From JAFGIN01 sp050301235 (GTDB lineage: Bacteria > Fibrobacterota > Chitinivibrionia > Chitinivibrionales > Chitinispirillaceae), in assembly GCA_050301235.1 (NCBI GenBank), contig JBNKZD010000259.1:1-30935 (forward strand): a DNA stretch of 30,935 nt. Direction: 5' to 3'. Below the pieces are notes generated by a model. That model had not been told where the DNA came from and did not search any database. It saw only the letters and a list, made by a program, of their open reading frames with translations. The first letter of the stretch is position 1. The number at the start of each line of letters is the position of its first letter. Position numbers and translations under genes: made by a program. Below are positions 15,044 to 25,000 of the stretch, piece after piece.

Positions 15044-16777
15044 CTACTTCTTCTTAACTTCCTGCCATTTTTCGATAGTAGAGAGTTGTGATGCTGTTCC
15101 ATACAGATCGATTGTTGACTGATCAAATTGAGTCCTGAAATAAGCCAGCGATGGCAGTGAAAAGAGCCAGGAACCCAGAGCAAGTTTCTGTTCCAGCTGA
15201 TCAACCAGTTGAGAATATGCCTGCTTGTCACCGATTTCGTGTGTTGACATGAAGCCGTAAATATGTGAGAGAAGCTGATTAATATCTTCACTTTCTTCCG
15301 TGCGGGAAGAGAGATCCAGGCCAAAGAAGTTTTTACGTTTTTCAAACGAGAGCGGATCGATAACTTGTTTACCTTTTGAAGTTACGATCGTTTTAAGATT
15401 AATTTTATAGGTCTCAAAATCAGGTTCTCTAAGGAATACATTGTAGAGATCAAACAGAAAGTTGCTGCGATAGCCGCTGAATGGAACCAGAACCGCATCG
15501 TAATCACCCCTGCGGATCTCATCATTCTGTACTGCTGTAACTTTAATTCTGCCGCCGGTAACCGATGGATCGTTAAGGATTTCAACCAGTTCAGCAAGTT
15601 CTTCACGGAAATCGTAGTTCAGGCAGGTCTGAATCCTTACGGTGTCGGGAAGTACCGAAAGGTCTGGTGCATCCTGGGGTGGCACAGGAACAACAATTTC
15701 TTCTTCAATGTAATAGGACGTTGTCGGGAAGACGCTGTTGTTAAGATATTCTTCATAATTATCACCATCACCACGATAATTAGCAATATGGCGCTGCTGC
15801 TCGGTACCGGTTCTGAAGAAACGGTCCATGACTTTTTTATTGTTGATCAATGATCGCAATGCTATGCGCTGCTCAAGAGACAGTTTGTTAACATTGAACA
15901 GAACTGCAAAGAAACAGGTACTGATACTTGATTTGTAAAAAAACTTGTTTGAATCGCTCAGAATAGGGGAGATGCTGCCAAAAGGGGTACTGAGCAGGGT
16001 GTTAATATTTTTGTTTTTGAGTTCTGTAGAATAGGTACTGTTATCGATAAATGGCTTGAGAACAACATTGGGAACAGCAGCGTTTCCGTCCGGAGTCTTT
16101 TGAAAGAAAATATTACTTTCGTAATTTCCAGCTTCAAGATAGGGACCGGTACCATTTTTATATTCCAATGCTTCCATCTCAGAATTATAGGGGAGCAGTT
16201 TGAAAGAAAGAACCTCTTTAATGTCCCCTTCAGTCCAGATACGGTCACCTCTGAACTGTAATGCGATTTCATCATTCTGATCCGGACCGGAAAAACTGAA
16301 ATCGGGAATTGCTTGAGAAACAAGAATGTAATCGGGAGAGATACTTCCCAGTTTCTGAATTCTTCGAAGGGTAAACTGAAGATCTTTTGCGGTAAACTGG
16401 ACAGCTTGTGCATCTGTAATAGCAATCTTATCTTTATCCATTGTGATGGAGTAACTTGAATGCCATTTACGATTTGGCTTCAGTCTGATTTTTACGACAG
16501 ATTTTCCGTCAATTTCAATAAATTCCCCAAGACCATCTTCATAGGTGATACCGCTGGGGTTTGCACTTACATTGAATAATCCATCGAAGACAACTTCATC
16601 TAACTTGTCTGCAATTGGTATCGAACTGGGAACATGCGGATCTATCCGAGGTTCCTGGTGGGCGATATATGGGATGACAATCCGGTTGCTGAGATTTTTT
16701 GCAAAAAGGAAAAAGTACGCTGCAGCTGCACCACCGGCAACAAGCAGCACTGATACGATGATAATAGCTTTTTTCAT
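15044..16777 (-). CDS. Family 5 extracellular solute-binding protein (peptide-type), membrane-anchored
   Basis: A 577-residue protein. The N terminus (KKAIIIVSVLLVAGGAAAAY) is a signal peptide or uncleaved anchor with no lipobox Cys, unlike many such proteins. Family 5 features are visible: ADKLDEVVFDGLFNV (about 56-70), FTAKDLQFTLRRIQKL (about 128-143), NGTGPY (about 208-213) and CFFAVLFNVNKLSLEQRIAL (about 283-302). The binding proteins of this family deliver peptides, nickel complexes or sugars to Dpp/Opp-like permeases. Here it is followed by matching permease and ATPase genes. The ribosome site GGAG precedes the ATG. A 27-base gap separates it from the lipoprotein gene upstream. The substrate is unknown. 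Confidence 0.85.
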   Translation of the reverse strand: MKKAIIIVSVLLVAGGAAAAYFFLFAKNLSNRIVIPYIAHQEPRIDPHVPSSIPIADKLDEVVFDGLFNVSANPSGITYEDGLGEFIEIDGKSVVKIRLKPNRKWHSSYSITMDKDKIAITDAQAVQFTAKDLQFTLRRIQKLGSISPDYILVSQAIPDFSFSGPDQNDEIALQFRGDRIWTEGDIKEVLSFKLLPYNSEMEALEYKNGTGPYLEAGNYESNIFFQKTPDGNAAVPNVVLKPFIDNSTYSTELKNKNINTLLSTPFGSISPILSDSNKFFYKSSISTCFFAVLFNVNKLSLEQRIALRSLINNKKVMDRFFRTGTEQQRHIANYRGDGDNYEEYLNNSVFPTTSYYIEEEIVVPVPPQDAPDLSVLPDTVRIQTCLNYDFREELAELVEILNDPSVTGGRIKVTAVQNDEIRRGDYDAVLVPFSGYRSNFLFDLYNVFLREPDFETYKINLKTIVTSKGKQVIDPLSFEKRKNFFGLDLSSRTEESEDINQLLSHIYGFMSTHEIGDKQAYSQLVDQLEQKLALGSWLFSLPSLAYFRTQFDQSTIDLYGTASQLSTIEKWQEVKKK

Positions 16778-16804
16778 GAGAACTCCTGAGAAAATCGTAA
16801 AGAA

Positions 16805-19195
16805 TCAGTTTTTCTTGATTATAGGTTTCTGGACCATTACACTAAGGCTGTGTACTTTGAACGACGGATGAGAAAAACTGATTTCAAGAACGTTCCTTTT
16901 TCCTTTGTTCATCTGTACAGGGCTTATCTGACACTCATAGTCATTTGCTGCGCTGGGAGCAGTAATAGAGAATCGTCCCTCGTTTTTAAGCTCCTTTTTA
17001 TTTAATGAAATTTTATCATACCACTGTTCGGCAGCTGCATTTTCAGCAATCTCTTTTGGCAATTTGATATTGATATCATATACCGGGAAATTTGCTTCAG
17101 TTTCAATATCGATAATGAAACGAACGAGATATTTGTTTTTGCCTCTCCTGCTGTTTGTTACCGGTAATGCAAAAACTCTGCGATATTCTTTGGGTTTTAC
17201 AATCCATTTGGCGGAATTAGGGTCACATTCGTAAATGCGTTGCTTAATTTTTTTATCCGGGCCACTTTTGTCACCTTCGTAATATTTTCCGTGGGTGACA
17301 ATCGCTCTTGCTTTGAGAACCCCATTGTCACTTGGATTACGTGTAAACTCATTAAAGAGCAGCTTGATTGCTTTAGCAGGGAACTCATCAGCCCGCATCC
17401 TTTTAAGATCGTTGATCAGAGCCTCTTTTCGTGCAGCGAGTTCTGCCCGTGAACCAGATGAGAAGGTAACGTTATACACCGGAAGGAAAACCGAGTCGCC
17501 ATACAATGAATCAACATTGTTAAGCTGATTGATATTTTCTTCTAGGAATTTATTGATTCGATAACGGGATACACGGTCGATTTTAGTGTACAGTGAATCT
17601 TCAAGTTCATCGACAACGGCCTTTTTCATAGGCATGATCTGTGGAGGGTTCAGGAAGTTTATATCATCATGAAGTTTTCTGAGAAGGTCTTCAGATGTTC
17701 TCCATCGCTGCTGGTTAAGGGCTTCCTCAATGTTAACACTCTGCTGTTCAACAGACATCTTGTCCAGCGCACGGTACTTATCAAGGAGAAAGGTGAGGTG
17801 CGGGTATTGTTTCAGTGAACCAAGCATCGCTGAATATGCTTTCTGATCTTTAAATACATTCAGTTGTGGTACAAGGTTTTCTGCCTGTTGATAGTTGATA
17901 GTAGCAGTACCGACTTTTGATGAGAAATCTGCAAAATCCTGCTTGAGCAATGATGCACAACGATAGCTCTCATATTTACCGGATGCTTCTTCTGGTACTC
18001 TTTGAAGAGCAGATTTGATTGTTGCGACATTTTTTGATATCGGAGGGAAAAAATTATTATCCGGCATGTTTTCAAGTTTTTTGATCGATGCTTCAATTGC
18101 ATTAAGGGAATCTCTGGCATCACGAAGAATTGTACTGCGTGTGTCAAAATCCTTTGTGAATTTCGTCAGTGCTTTGTATTCTGGTGATGCTGCTATGCCG
18201 GCAAGTTCGTACAGGTTTTCAATCCGGTACAATGGCCCAAGCATATATACTTCAGGATCGAGGGGCTTTGAATCCTCTTTACCTGTCAGACGCTGGTCGT
18301 AAAATGGAGCAACCTCAGTGAGTCTTTCACCGATCACACTCTGTGCTTCAGAGAAAATCGTACTTGGGTAGGTATCTTTTTTCTTAAAGAAATCGATAAA
18401 CAGATCAACCGATTTCAGCAGTTCTGCAGGATTTCCCCTGCTGGCAGCTTCCTTACCAAAGAAGGAGAGCACAAGGGCATAGCTGTTCTGGAACCGTAAC
18501 TCTTCCTCGAGGTCAGCTTTTAACTTCTTATAATTTTCGTAAGCTTTATCAGTGGAATTGATAATCGATGAAGGGAAAATGTCTTCAATACCAAGAAGTT
18601 CTCTAAGAAGATTCTCAAGATTAGTGGTATGATTTTTTACTGTATCAGCTACATGAACATAATTAACTCCCTCAAGATGTGATCCGCCGCCAATTGAGTT
18701 GTATGCAGCTCTGTCAACTCGGTTCTGTGCAAGAATTTCAAGAAATTCACTATATTTGGTTTCGAATTTATAACGCCATTGCGGTGCGTAACGATAATTT
18801 ACAGAAAAGGTTACCGGTGCCGGTATTTTATCGAGCAGCAAGTAATAGCCACCACTGTTTTTCATGATTGGAAAAAGACACAATGTATCCTGATTCGATT
18901 CATCCGCAACAGGATTCTCGTAACGTTTTTTCTCAATGAGTTGAGCTGTAAAAACGGTGTTAAACTGTTTTTTGGATGGAACATCGAGTATCAGATAGAA
19001 GTTATCTTCCTGGGGTGATGGGAACTGTATGAAATATTTTTTATCTTTTTTAAGAACAAAACTGTTTTTTCCATCTTTTAGTTCAATATAACCAGCTTCA
19101 GCAGGTGAAAGTACAGGTTTGGGTTGAAGTTGTTTGTATGCAGAACACCCTGCAAAAACTAGTGCGGCACTAAGCGCCAGGTAACGAAATCTCAT
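16805..19195 (-). CDS. Large hypothetical lipoprotein, first gene of the transporter operon
   Basis: The product is about 796 residues. The start chosen is the ATG at 19195, with GAAGGGGG upstream; a TTG directly before it is also possible. The signal peptide ends in the lipobox VFAGC, with the lipidated Cys near residue 18. Residues about 30-130 look beta-rich, about 150-600 are strongly helical with repeated charged segments like those in coiled coils or TPR-like scaffolds (for example AIEASIKKLENMP), and the last ~150 residues are again beta-rich (YLVRFIIDIETEANFPVYDI). No known family was recognised. As the first gene of the operon it is probably an envelope-anchored partner of the binding protein. 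Confidence 0.75.
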   Translation of the reverse strand: MRFRYLALSAALVFAGCSAYKQLQPKPVLSPAEAGYIELKDGKNSFVLKKDKKYFIQFPSPQEDNFYLILDVPSKKQFNTVFTAQLIEKKRYENPVADESNQDTLCLFPIMKNSGGYYLLLDKIPAPVTFSVNYRYAPQWRYKFETKYSEFLEILAQNRVDRAAYNSIGGGSHLEGVNYVHVADTVKNHTTNLENLLRELLGIEDIFPSSIINSTDKAYENYKKLKADLEEELRFQNSYALVLSFFGKEAASRGNPAELLKSVDLFIDFFKKKDTYPSTIFSEAQSVIGERLTEVAPFYDQRLTGKEDSKPLDPEVYMLGPLYRIENLYELAGIAASPEYKALTKFTKDFDTRSTILRDARDSLNAIEASIKKLENMPDNNFFPPISKNVATIKSALQRVPEEASGKYESYRCASLLKQDFADFSSKVGTATINYQQAENLVPQLNVFKDQKAYSAMLGSLKQYPHLTFLLDKYRALDKMSVEQQSVNIEEALNQQRWRTSEDLLRKLHDDINFLNPPQIMPMKKAVVDELEDSLYTKIDRVSRYRINKFLEENINQLNNVDSLYGDSVFLPVYNVTFSSGSRAELAARKEALINDLKRMRADEFPAKAIKLLFNEFTRNPSDNGVLKARAIVTHGKYYEGDKSGPDKKIKQRIYECDPNSAKWIVKPKEYRRVFALPVTNSRRGKNKYLVRFIIDIETEANFPVYDINIKLPKEIAENAAAEQWYDKISLNKKELKNEGRFSITAPSAANDYECQISPVQMNKGKRNVLEISFSHPSFKVHSLSVMVQKPIIKKN

Positions 19196-19364
19196 CAAGA
19201 TACCCCCTTCTTAAGGTGTGGTGTTAATAGATAGAATAATAAATATAATGACTGGTCACAATGCCGGGCAGTTTTTTGGCAAAAAATATGGAAGAATTTC
19301 AATTTTCCGGGTATACTGAATGAATACTACTGCAATAAATTATTAATAATGGAGATACTATATA

Positions 19365-19853
19365 ATGGACAACATGTTTGAATCGAAGCGCCAGGAGATG
19401 ATGCGGGAGTTGTCTAAACGTCGCCGGGATAATGCGGTTAAACGCAAAGTTGCAAACATGCAGAAGACGACAACGGAGCCCACTACAGTGTCAATGGTAC
19501 CTGCAGAAAAAAAACGAATCGCCGTATATGGGGCAGATTCATTTTTTATAAAAAATTTTATAACTACCCTGAAACTTACCAATGATGTAATTTACAATTC
19601 GGATGTTGAAAAACTCATTGGGATGGTTATGGATACGCAGATAGTGAATGTCGCTGTTGATTTGGACTCACCAACTGACTGGAGGATGGCTGTTGATGTT
19701 TTTACGACCATCAAAACCATGAATCCGGCTGCCATATTTTATGCTTGTACAAAAGATCCCACCAGGGTTCAAGCCAGAACATTAGAAAAGCAGGGAGCCT
19801 TGATTCTCAAAAAACCAGTAGATTTTGATCACCTTTACCGGATAATGAAATAA
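19365..19853 (+). CDS. Receiver-like (CheY-fold) protein with basic N-terminal extension
   Basis: A 162-residue protein. The first ~45 residues are Arg/Lys/Met-rich (ELSKRRRDNAVKRKVANMQK) and probably disordered. The rest fits a receiver fold: strand 1 KKRIAVYGAD (about 49-58) keeps only one of the usual acidic pair, strand 3 VNVAVDLDS supplies a possible phosphoacceptor Asp, strand 4 AIFYACTKD has the Thr/Ser position, and strand 5 LILKKPVDFDHLYRIM has the conserved Lys-Pro. No output domain is present. Phosphorylation is possible but uncertain. It is divergent from the transporter operon and convergent with the prenyltransferase. Ribosome site GGAGAT. Confidence 0.65.
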   Translation: MDNMFESKRQEMMRELSKRRRDNAVKRKVANMQKTTTEPTTVSMVPAEKKRIAVYGADSFFIKNFITTLKLTNDVIYNSDVEKLIGMVMDTQIVNVAVDLDSPTDWRMAVDVFTTIKTMNPAAIFYACTKDPTRVQARTLEKQGALILKKPVDFDHLYRIMK

Positions 19854-19902
19854 ATAAGAGGTTTAAAATAGTCAATAGGGAAAGTCTTTGCCTGGTGACT
19901 GG

Positions 19903-20748
19903 TCAATGAAAGAGCTTATCTGCAAGCAGTGCTCCAAGGCCGGAAAACATTTCTATTTTGTACAATAGTGCAATTTGTGTATAGTATTTCTGGTCTCTCT
20001 TTGATTGAAGTAGTTTAAATGATCGGAAAAAATGGATTGGCAGTGTTAAGCTTATGCAAAGAATAAGGTATGGAGAACTAAAATGTTTCAACATCACCGG
20101 CAAAAAGATTATTGAAAGATACAGAATACTCGTACTTAACAGGATCAAATTAATTACCAGATCCGGCAGTGATGCACTTGTAACAATTCCGGTAGCACTG
20201 TCACCTTCTTTATCATGAATATCTTTGATAATTTCACGACCGATGTTGAGAAGGAATGCTAAAAGTGCCGGGATAATAAGATGGTTAAAATTACTGCCGC
20301 CGATACCTCCGTAAATAAGTGGATATGCAACTAGTATCCCCACAAGAAAATTCCCCGAAAGAGGTGTTCCTTTCAGAAAAAAGGAATAAACGATCAGTAA
20401 AACAATAGGGACCAATGTGGCGATAAAATGGGATGTAGAAACAAGTAGGGCGCAGAAGAGTGAAATACAGCACAGCACCACTGAATAGATCGTTGCAGCT
20501 CGTATGGTCAGTTCACCCTTTGGTAGCGGACGATCCGGATGGTTTATCCGATCTGTATTAAGGTCTAAAATGTCATTAATAACATTACCGAAGCCTATAG
20601 CAGTTATTGTTGCAATGATCAGTAGAAGAAATGATAATAAATGCAGTGATACACCGGAAATCCAATATCCCAGTATTGTTGCACCAGCAGCCATAACTGC
20701 GTTTGCAGGTCTGATAATTTTAATAAGTGAGATCAAAAATGTCATCAT
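19903..20748 (-). CDS. UbiA-family prenyltransferase, GGGP/DGGGP synthase-like
   Basis: The product is about 281 residues from the ATG at 20748; the TTG at 20805 would add 19 residues and lacks a good ribosome site. It is a polytopic membrane protein with about eight or nine helices. The first Asp-rich motif is NVINDILDLNTDRINHPDRP (Asn58, Asp59, Asp62, Asp66), and the second is REIIKDIHDKEGD. UbiA enzymes transfer a prenyl chain from its diphosphate to an acceptor. The NxxNDxxDxxxDxINxPxRP spacing with LPKGEL is typical of digeranylgeranylglyceryl-phosphate synthase-like members, which make archaeal-type ether lipids. Menaquinone, heme and chlorophyll branches are alternatives that the sequence alone does not exclude. 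It is divergent from the pseudouridine synthase gene. Confidence 0.85.
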   Translation of the reverse strand: MMTFLISLIKIIRPANAVMAAGATILGYWISGVSLHLLSFLLLIIATITAIGFGNVINDILDLNTDRINHPDRPLPKGELTIRAATIYSVVLCCISLFCALLVSTSHFIATLVPIVLLIVYSFFLKGTPLSGNFLVGILVAYPLIYGGIGGSNFNHLIIPALLAFLLNIGREIIKDIHDKEGDSATGIVTSASLPDLVINLILLSTSILYLSIIFLPVMLKHFSSPYLILCISLTLPIHFFRSFKLLQSKRDQKYYTQIALLYKIEMFSGLGALLADKLFH

Positions 20749-20823
20749 AGTTTTGTAACAACTCCCAAATATAGTATTTTTGTAGTATGAGAATCTCAGT
20801 TTCAATCCAGGTCAATTTAATTC

Positions 20824-21852
20824 ATGTTTAATAATCACACCAAAGATTCAGGCTCAAATTATCGGAAATTTATTGTAGAAAGTATACATTCCGGGAAAAG
20901 GCTCGATGTGTATTTGTCTGAAATGTTGAAAGAAATTTCACGTTCACAGATCCAGAAATTAATTGCAGCAGAACAGGTCACTATCAATGGCCTGGTGGCA
21001 AGTAAAAAGGAGTCAGTTTCTGCTGATGAGACTATCGAAATCTCTTTTAAGGGTTTTATCCGGCCTGGTGAAATGCCGGTTGCCCAGGATATGTCGCTGG
21101 AAATTCTTTATGAAGATGAATGGCTCATAGCGGTAAATAAACCAGCTGGGCTTGTTGTTCATCCCGGATCTAGTGTCAGGGATGGAACGCTTGTAAATGC
21201 GCTTGCGTTTCACTGCACGAATCTTTCTGATGGTTTCGAAGCTGAACGTCCTGGTATAGTTCATCGACTGGATAAGGACACTACAGGTGTTATAATTGCT
21301 GCTAAAACAAATGCTGTTCATGATCAACTCGCTTCTGCTTTTATGAATAGAAAAGTACAAAAAGTCTACATCGGATTTTGTGTCGGAAAAACTGGAAGTG
21401 ATCATGGGTATATTGATTTGCCTCTGGAACGCAGTCGGAAAGATCCTGTGAAACGGGCTGTATCTGCAACAGGAAAGCAGTCCCGAACCGAGTATCACAT
21501 TATCGCTCAGAAAGCCGGTATATTAGCGGTAAAGTTTCTGCTTCATACCGGGCGGACACATCAGATCAGGGTTCACTGCTGTGCAAAGGGTTTTCCTATA
21601 GTGGCAGATACATTGTACGGCGGAGGGAAGGAACGGGTTTTAAATATAGAACCAATGGATCGTCCTTTCGCTTATTCAGTTTTCAAATGTTTTCAGCGGC
21701 ATGCACTTCATGCATATTCTCTCTCATTGAAACATCCGGTGACCGGAAAAGAACTTTCAATTACAGCGCCGATTCCTGCAGATTTCCTTGCAGCATCACT
21801 TCGATTTGGTGATACTTTGTTATTTGCACAATCAGTTCAATGGAATCCATAG
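20824..21852 (+). CDS. RluA/RluD-family 23S rRNA or tRNA pseudouridine synthase
   Basis: The product is 342 residues. An N-terminal S4 RNA-binding domain (about 22-75: GKRLDVYLSEMLKEISRSQI ... VTINGLV) is followed by the synthase domain. The catalytic motif HRLDKDTTG is at 147-155, with catalytic Asp150. Also present are NKPAGLVVHPG (105-115), LLHTGRTHQIRVH (about 238-250) and a ...DTLYGG motif near 260. This pattern matches RluD, which isomerises uridines in 23S rRNA helix 69, but RluA and RluC relatives share it. The long N-terminal leader MFNNHTKDSGSNYRKF is unusual, though internal starts are lacking. It is transcribed away from the UbiA gene and appears to be a single unit. Confidence 0.92.
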   Translation: MFNNHTKDSGSNYRKFIVESIHSGKRLDVYLSEMLKEISRSQIQKLIAAEQVTINGLVASKKESVSADETIEISFKGFIRPGEMPVAQDMSLEILYEDEWLIAVNKPAGLVVHPGSSVRDGTLVNALAFHCTNLSDGFEAERPGIVHRLDKDTTGVIIAAKTNAVHDQLASAFMNRKVQKVYIGFCVGKTGSDHGYIDLPLERSRKDPVKRAVSATGKQSRTEYHIIAQKAGILAVKFLLHTGRTHQIRVHCCAKGFPIVADTLYGGGKERVLNIEPMDRPFAYSVFKCFQRHALHAYSLSLKHPVTGKELSITAPIPADFLAASLRFGDTLLFAQSVQWNP

Positions 21853-22036
21853 GAGTAATTGGAGTGAACATCCTGAATTTTGAGAGTTAAATTTCATGAC
21901 TGGCGAATAATATTAAAAAGGGTATATGCAATTTGAATACACCTGTTAAATTTGGTGGAAATATTTTTAAATAAATATATATTAGATAAATATATCTATA
22001 GTTTTAGAATAGCTTAATCGTTTAAATTGAGGGGTT

Positions 22037-25000
22037 ATGGGATATTCAGGTAATAGGATCAGATTCACTTTAATTTTTCTTTTATTTCTTTACTCAATAA
22101 GTTATGGTACAAATGTCACAGTTGATGCGGATGGTGGTGCAAACTATCGTTCTCTCGATTCGTTATTAAATCATTATCAGACTACAGGGACAGAAATACT
22201 TCCTGATACGATTACTTTTATTGGCAATGATATAGACACATTTACAATGACCGAATATGTTGGAGAAAATAAAGTCCCGGCAGGGGGGGTGCTGTTCAGA
22301 GGGCTGAATTCAAATCCCGATAGTTTTGCGGTAATTAATCACAACAAACCAGGGATGACACACTATAATCTGCTTTTGATGAAAATTTCGTTTGAAAAGG
22401 TTGTTATTACTGGTACAATTCCTCTCAGAAGTGATGCTTCAAATTACGGGATAACTTTCAGGAAGTGTATTGTCCGAGGTTTTAAAGACTCTTCGTTTAT
22501 TAGTTTCGGAGGGACAAGTTCCTTTCAGAATGTTTTCGATAATTGCCTTTTTGTAAATAACTCTTTTTCCCGCGGGTTAATTCATCTTAATACTTATAAT
22601 GCCGGTAAAAAGATAAGCTTTGTTAATTGTACATTTGACAATAACGTAAAATTGTTTAACCGCGAAACTGGTCCGGATTCGGGGGTCACCTTTAAAAATA
22701 CGATATTTTCCGGTAATAGTACCATTTTCTCAAGTGATACCATGAAAGGTAAAGCCACTTTCTGCCTGACATCAGATACTGTTTTAACCAAATATGGCGT
22801 CAACTGCCGTTCGGGGAATCCTCAATATGCAGTTGCAACTGCAAGAGCAAAAGCATCGGACTGGAAGATAACTGCCGGTACCATAGCTGATACAATAGGT
22901 AATTTAACAGGTGCTCCCCTCGATGATATCGGTGGAAGGACCAGGAGAACCACAAATCCTGTCAGTGTCGGCTGCTGGAATGCTGATGCTCTTGCAAAAC
23001 CAAAAATCACAATGCAACCCGATACAGTACTTGTAAATGAAGACTCGACAGTTACATTCAAAGTTGTTGCAACTGGTGCGGCGGATTATAAATGGTACAA
23101 AGTCGGTGCAACGACTACTGTATTGAGTGATTCTGCAAAGTATATCAAAAAAGCTGCTTTCAGTGATAGCGGTGCTGTGTACTATTGTATTGTATCAAAT
23201 GCCAGTGGAGAAGACACCAGCAGGCAAGTAGTACTTAATGTACTCAAAAAACCATCTATTACTAAAAATATCCCAGCTGATACGTCTGTTACAGTTGGGG
23301 ATACTTTGCGTTTATCCATTAAGGTAACAGGAAGTCGCATCACCTCCTATCAGTGGCATTTAAATGGTGTGGCTATTACAGGTGAAACTAAAGACTCAAT
23401 TGCGATAAATGGAATAACCTTAGAAAATGACAGTGATTCGGTTTATTGCGTTGTTAAGAATTCACTTGGTGCTTCAGTTACAAGTAATACTATTAAATTA
23501 ACTGTATCCAATGTTACTCAGATCCCAAAAATTATTAAAGAGCCAGAAGCTTCTGTTAGTATATCAGTGGGCGACAGCCTGTCGTTGTTGGTCGATGCAC
23601 AGGGGAGTGGTACTATTTCATACACCTGGTACAAAAACGGATTGGCAGCCAAAGACAGTGTTGGAATTGGAAAAAAGTTCTACAAGGCATCTGTGGTAGC
23701 CAGTGATTCTGGTGTATATCGTTGTATTGCTAAGAATAGCTTCGGCCTGGATACATCTATTGCAGTTACAGTTTCAATCACGACAGATCCTCCTGTAAAA
23801 CTGAAAAACCCCGTTTCGGTTGATTGTGCATATATTGATCAGACAGATACAATCAAAGTAACACTTAAAATGATTCCGACAGGCACCTCCCGGGATAGTA
23901 TAACATCAATGCTGATCTTTTATGGCAGTACAACATTTGGTTATGTGTGGGATACAGTTGCTGTTGCTGAATTTCCTGCGGGTGATTCTCTCCAGAATGT
24001 GTATGTAAATGAGAAATTTCTTTCCGATCAACAAAATATAACTGTGAATGTGTTTTTAAAGGGACTTACTAATCTGGTGAGTGACACTGTATCAAAACCG
24101 CTTCAGGTGGGCATTCCTCGTCCTGAAAATACCATTTCTCTAAGTGTCAAAGAGGCTCATGAACATTCCATGGACCTTGAGTGGACAATCACCGATGGAA
24201 GCGCTGACAGTATCCGTATCTGGACAGGAAAGGAACAGGTGCCCCTTACATACAACCCGGACTCTTTACTGTTTACACCAATTACAATTGCAGGGAGTTT
24301 GAAGAGTACTACTATAGAAAATCTCGATACAAATACCCGTTACTATTTTGCTGCACAGATAAAGAAGGATGAGCTGTGGTCGGAAATTAAAGCAGATTCA
24401 AGAACTGATAAGTTCACATTGGGAACTGCAGACACCAGCAAGGTGCCCAATACAATCAAAATCACCGATACCCTGTTTGACTCAACAACTAATACATTGA
24501 CAATTCGTTGGACTGTCGATAGTACCGGTATGGGGATTACGACTCCTCAGGTCGCAGTAAGTTTTTCTGTTTCAGCTTTTCCCCTTGCACCTGTGTCGGG
24601 GGACAGTATCATCGAAATAATCAATTTCCGTACAGAGAATGTCACAACCTTTCCCTGGAACGGAGATAAAATGTTTGATACGACCTATTACATTTCAATG
24701 TTCCTGAGAAACAAAACAGCATCATGGTCAGATACTGCGGCTGCAGCTCAGGCCACTATCCGTACTCCAAAAGTCAAAAAAGAGAGTGTAACATTATTCA
24801 AGGCTGATGTCGACAGTGTATATGCAATCAGTCGAAATATACTTATCAGAAAAGGAAAAAACTGGAGCCCCAGCAGCATTGTAATTGTAAACGAAATTAG
24901 ACAGGACACTGTTCCTGGTGGTACTAAAGGGTTTATCGTGGTCAGTTCTCCTTTCAGATTTGAAAAGGGTGAACAGACATCTGATATTGAAATCGGGGTA

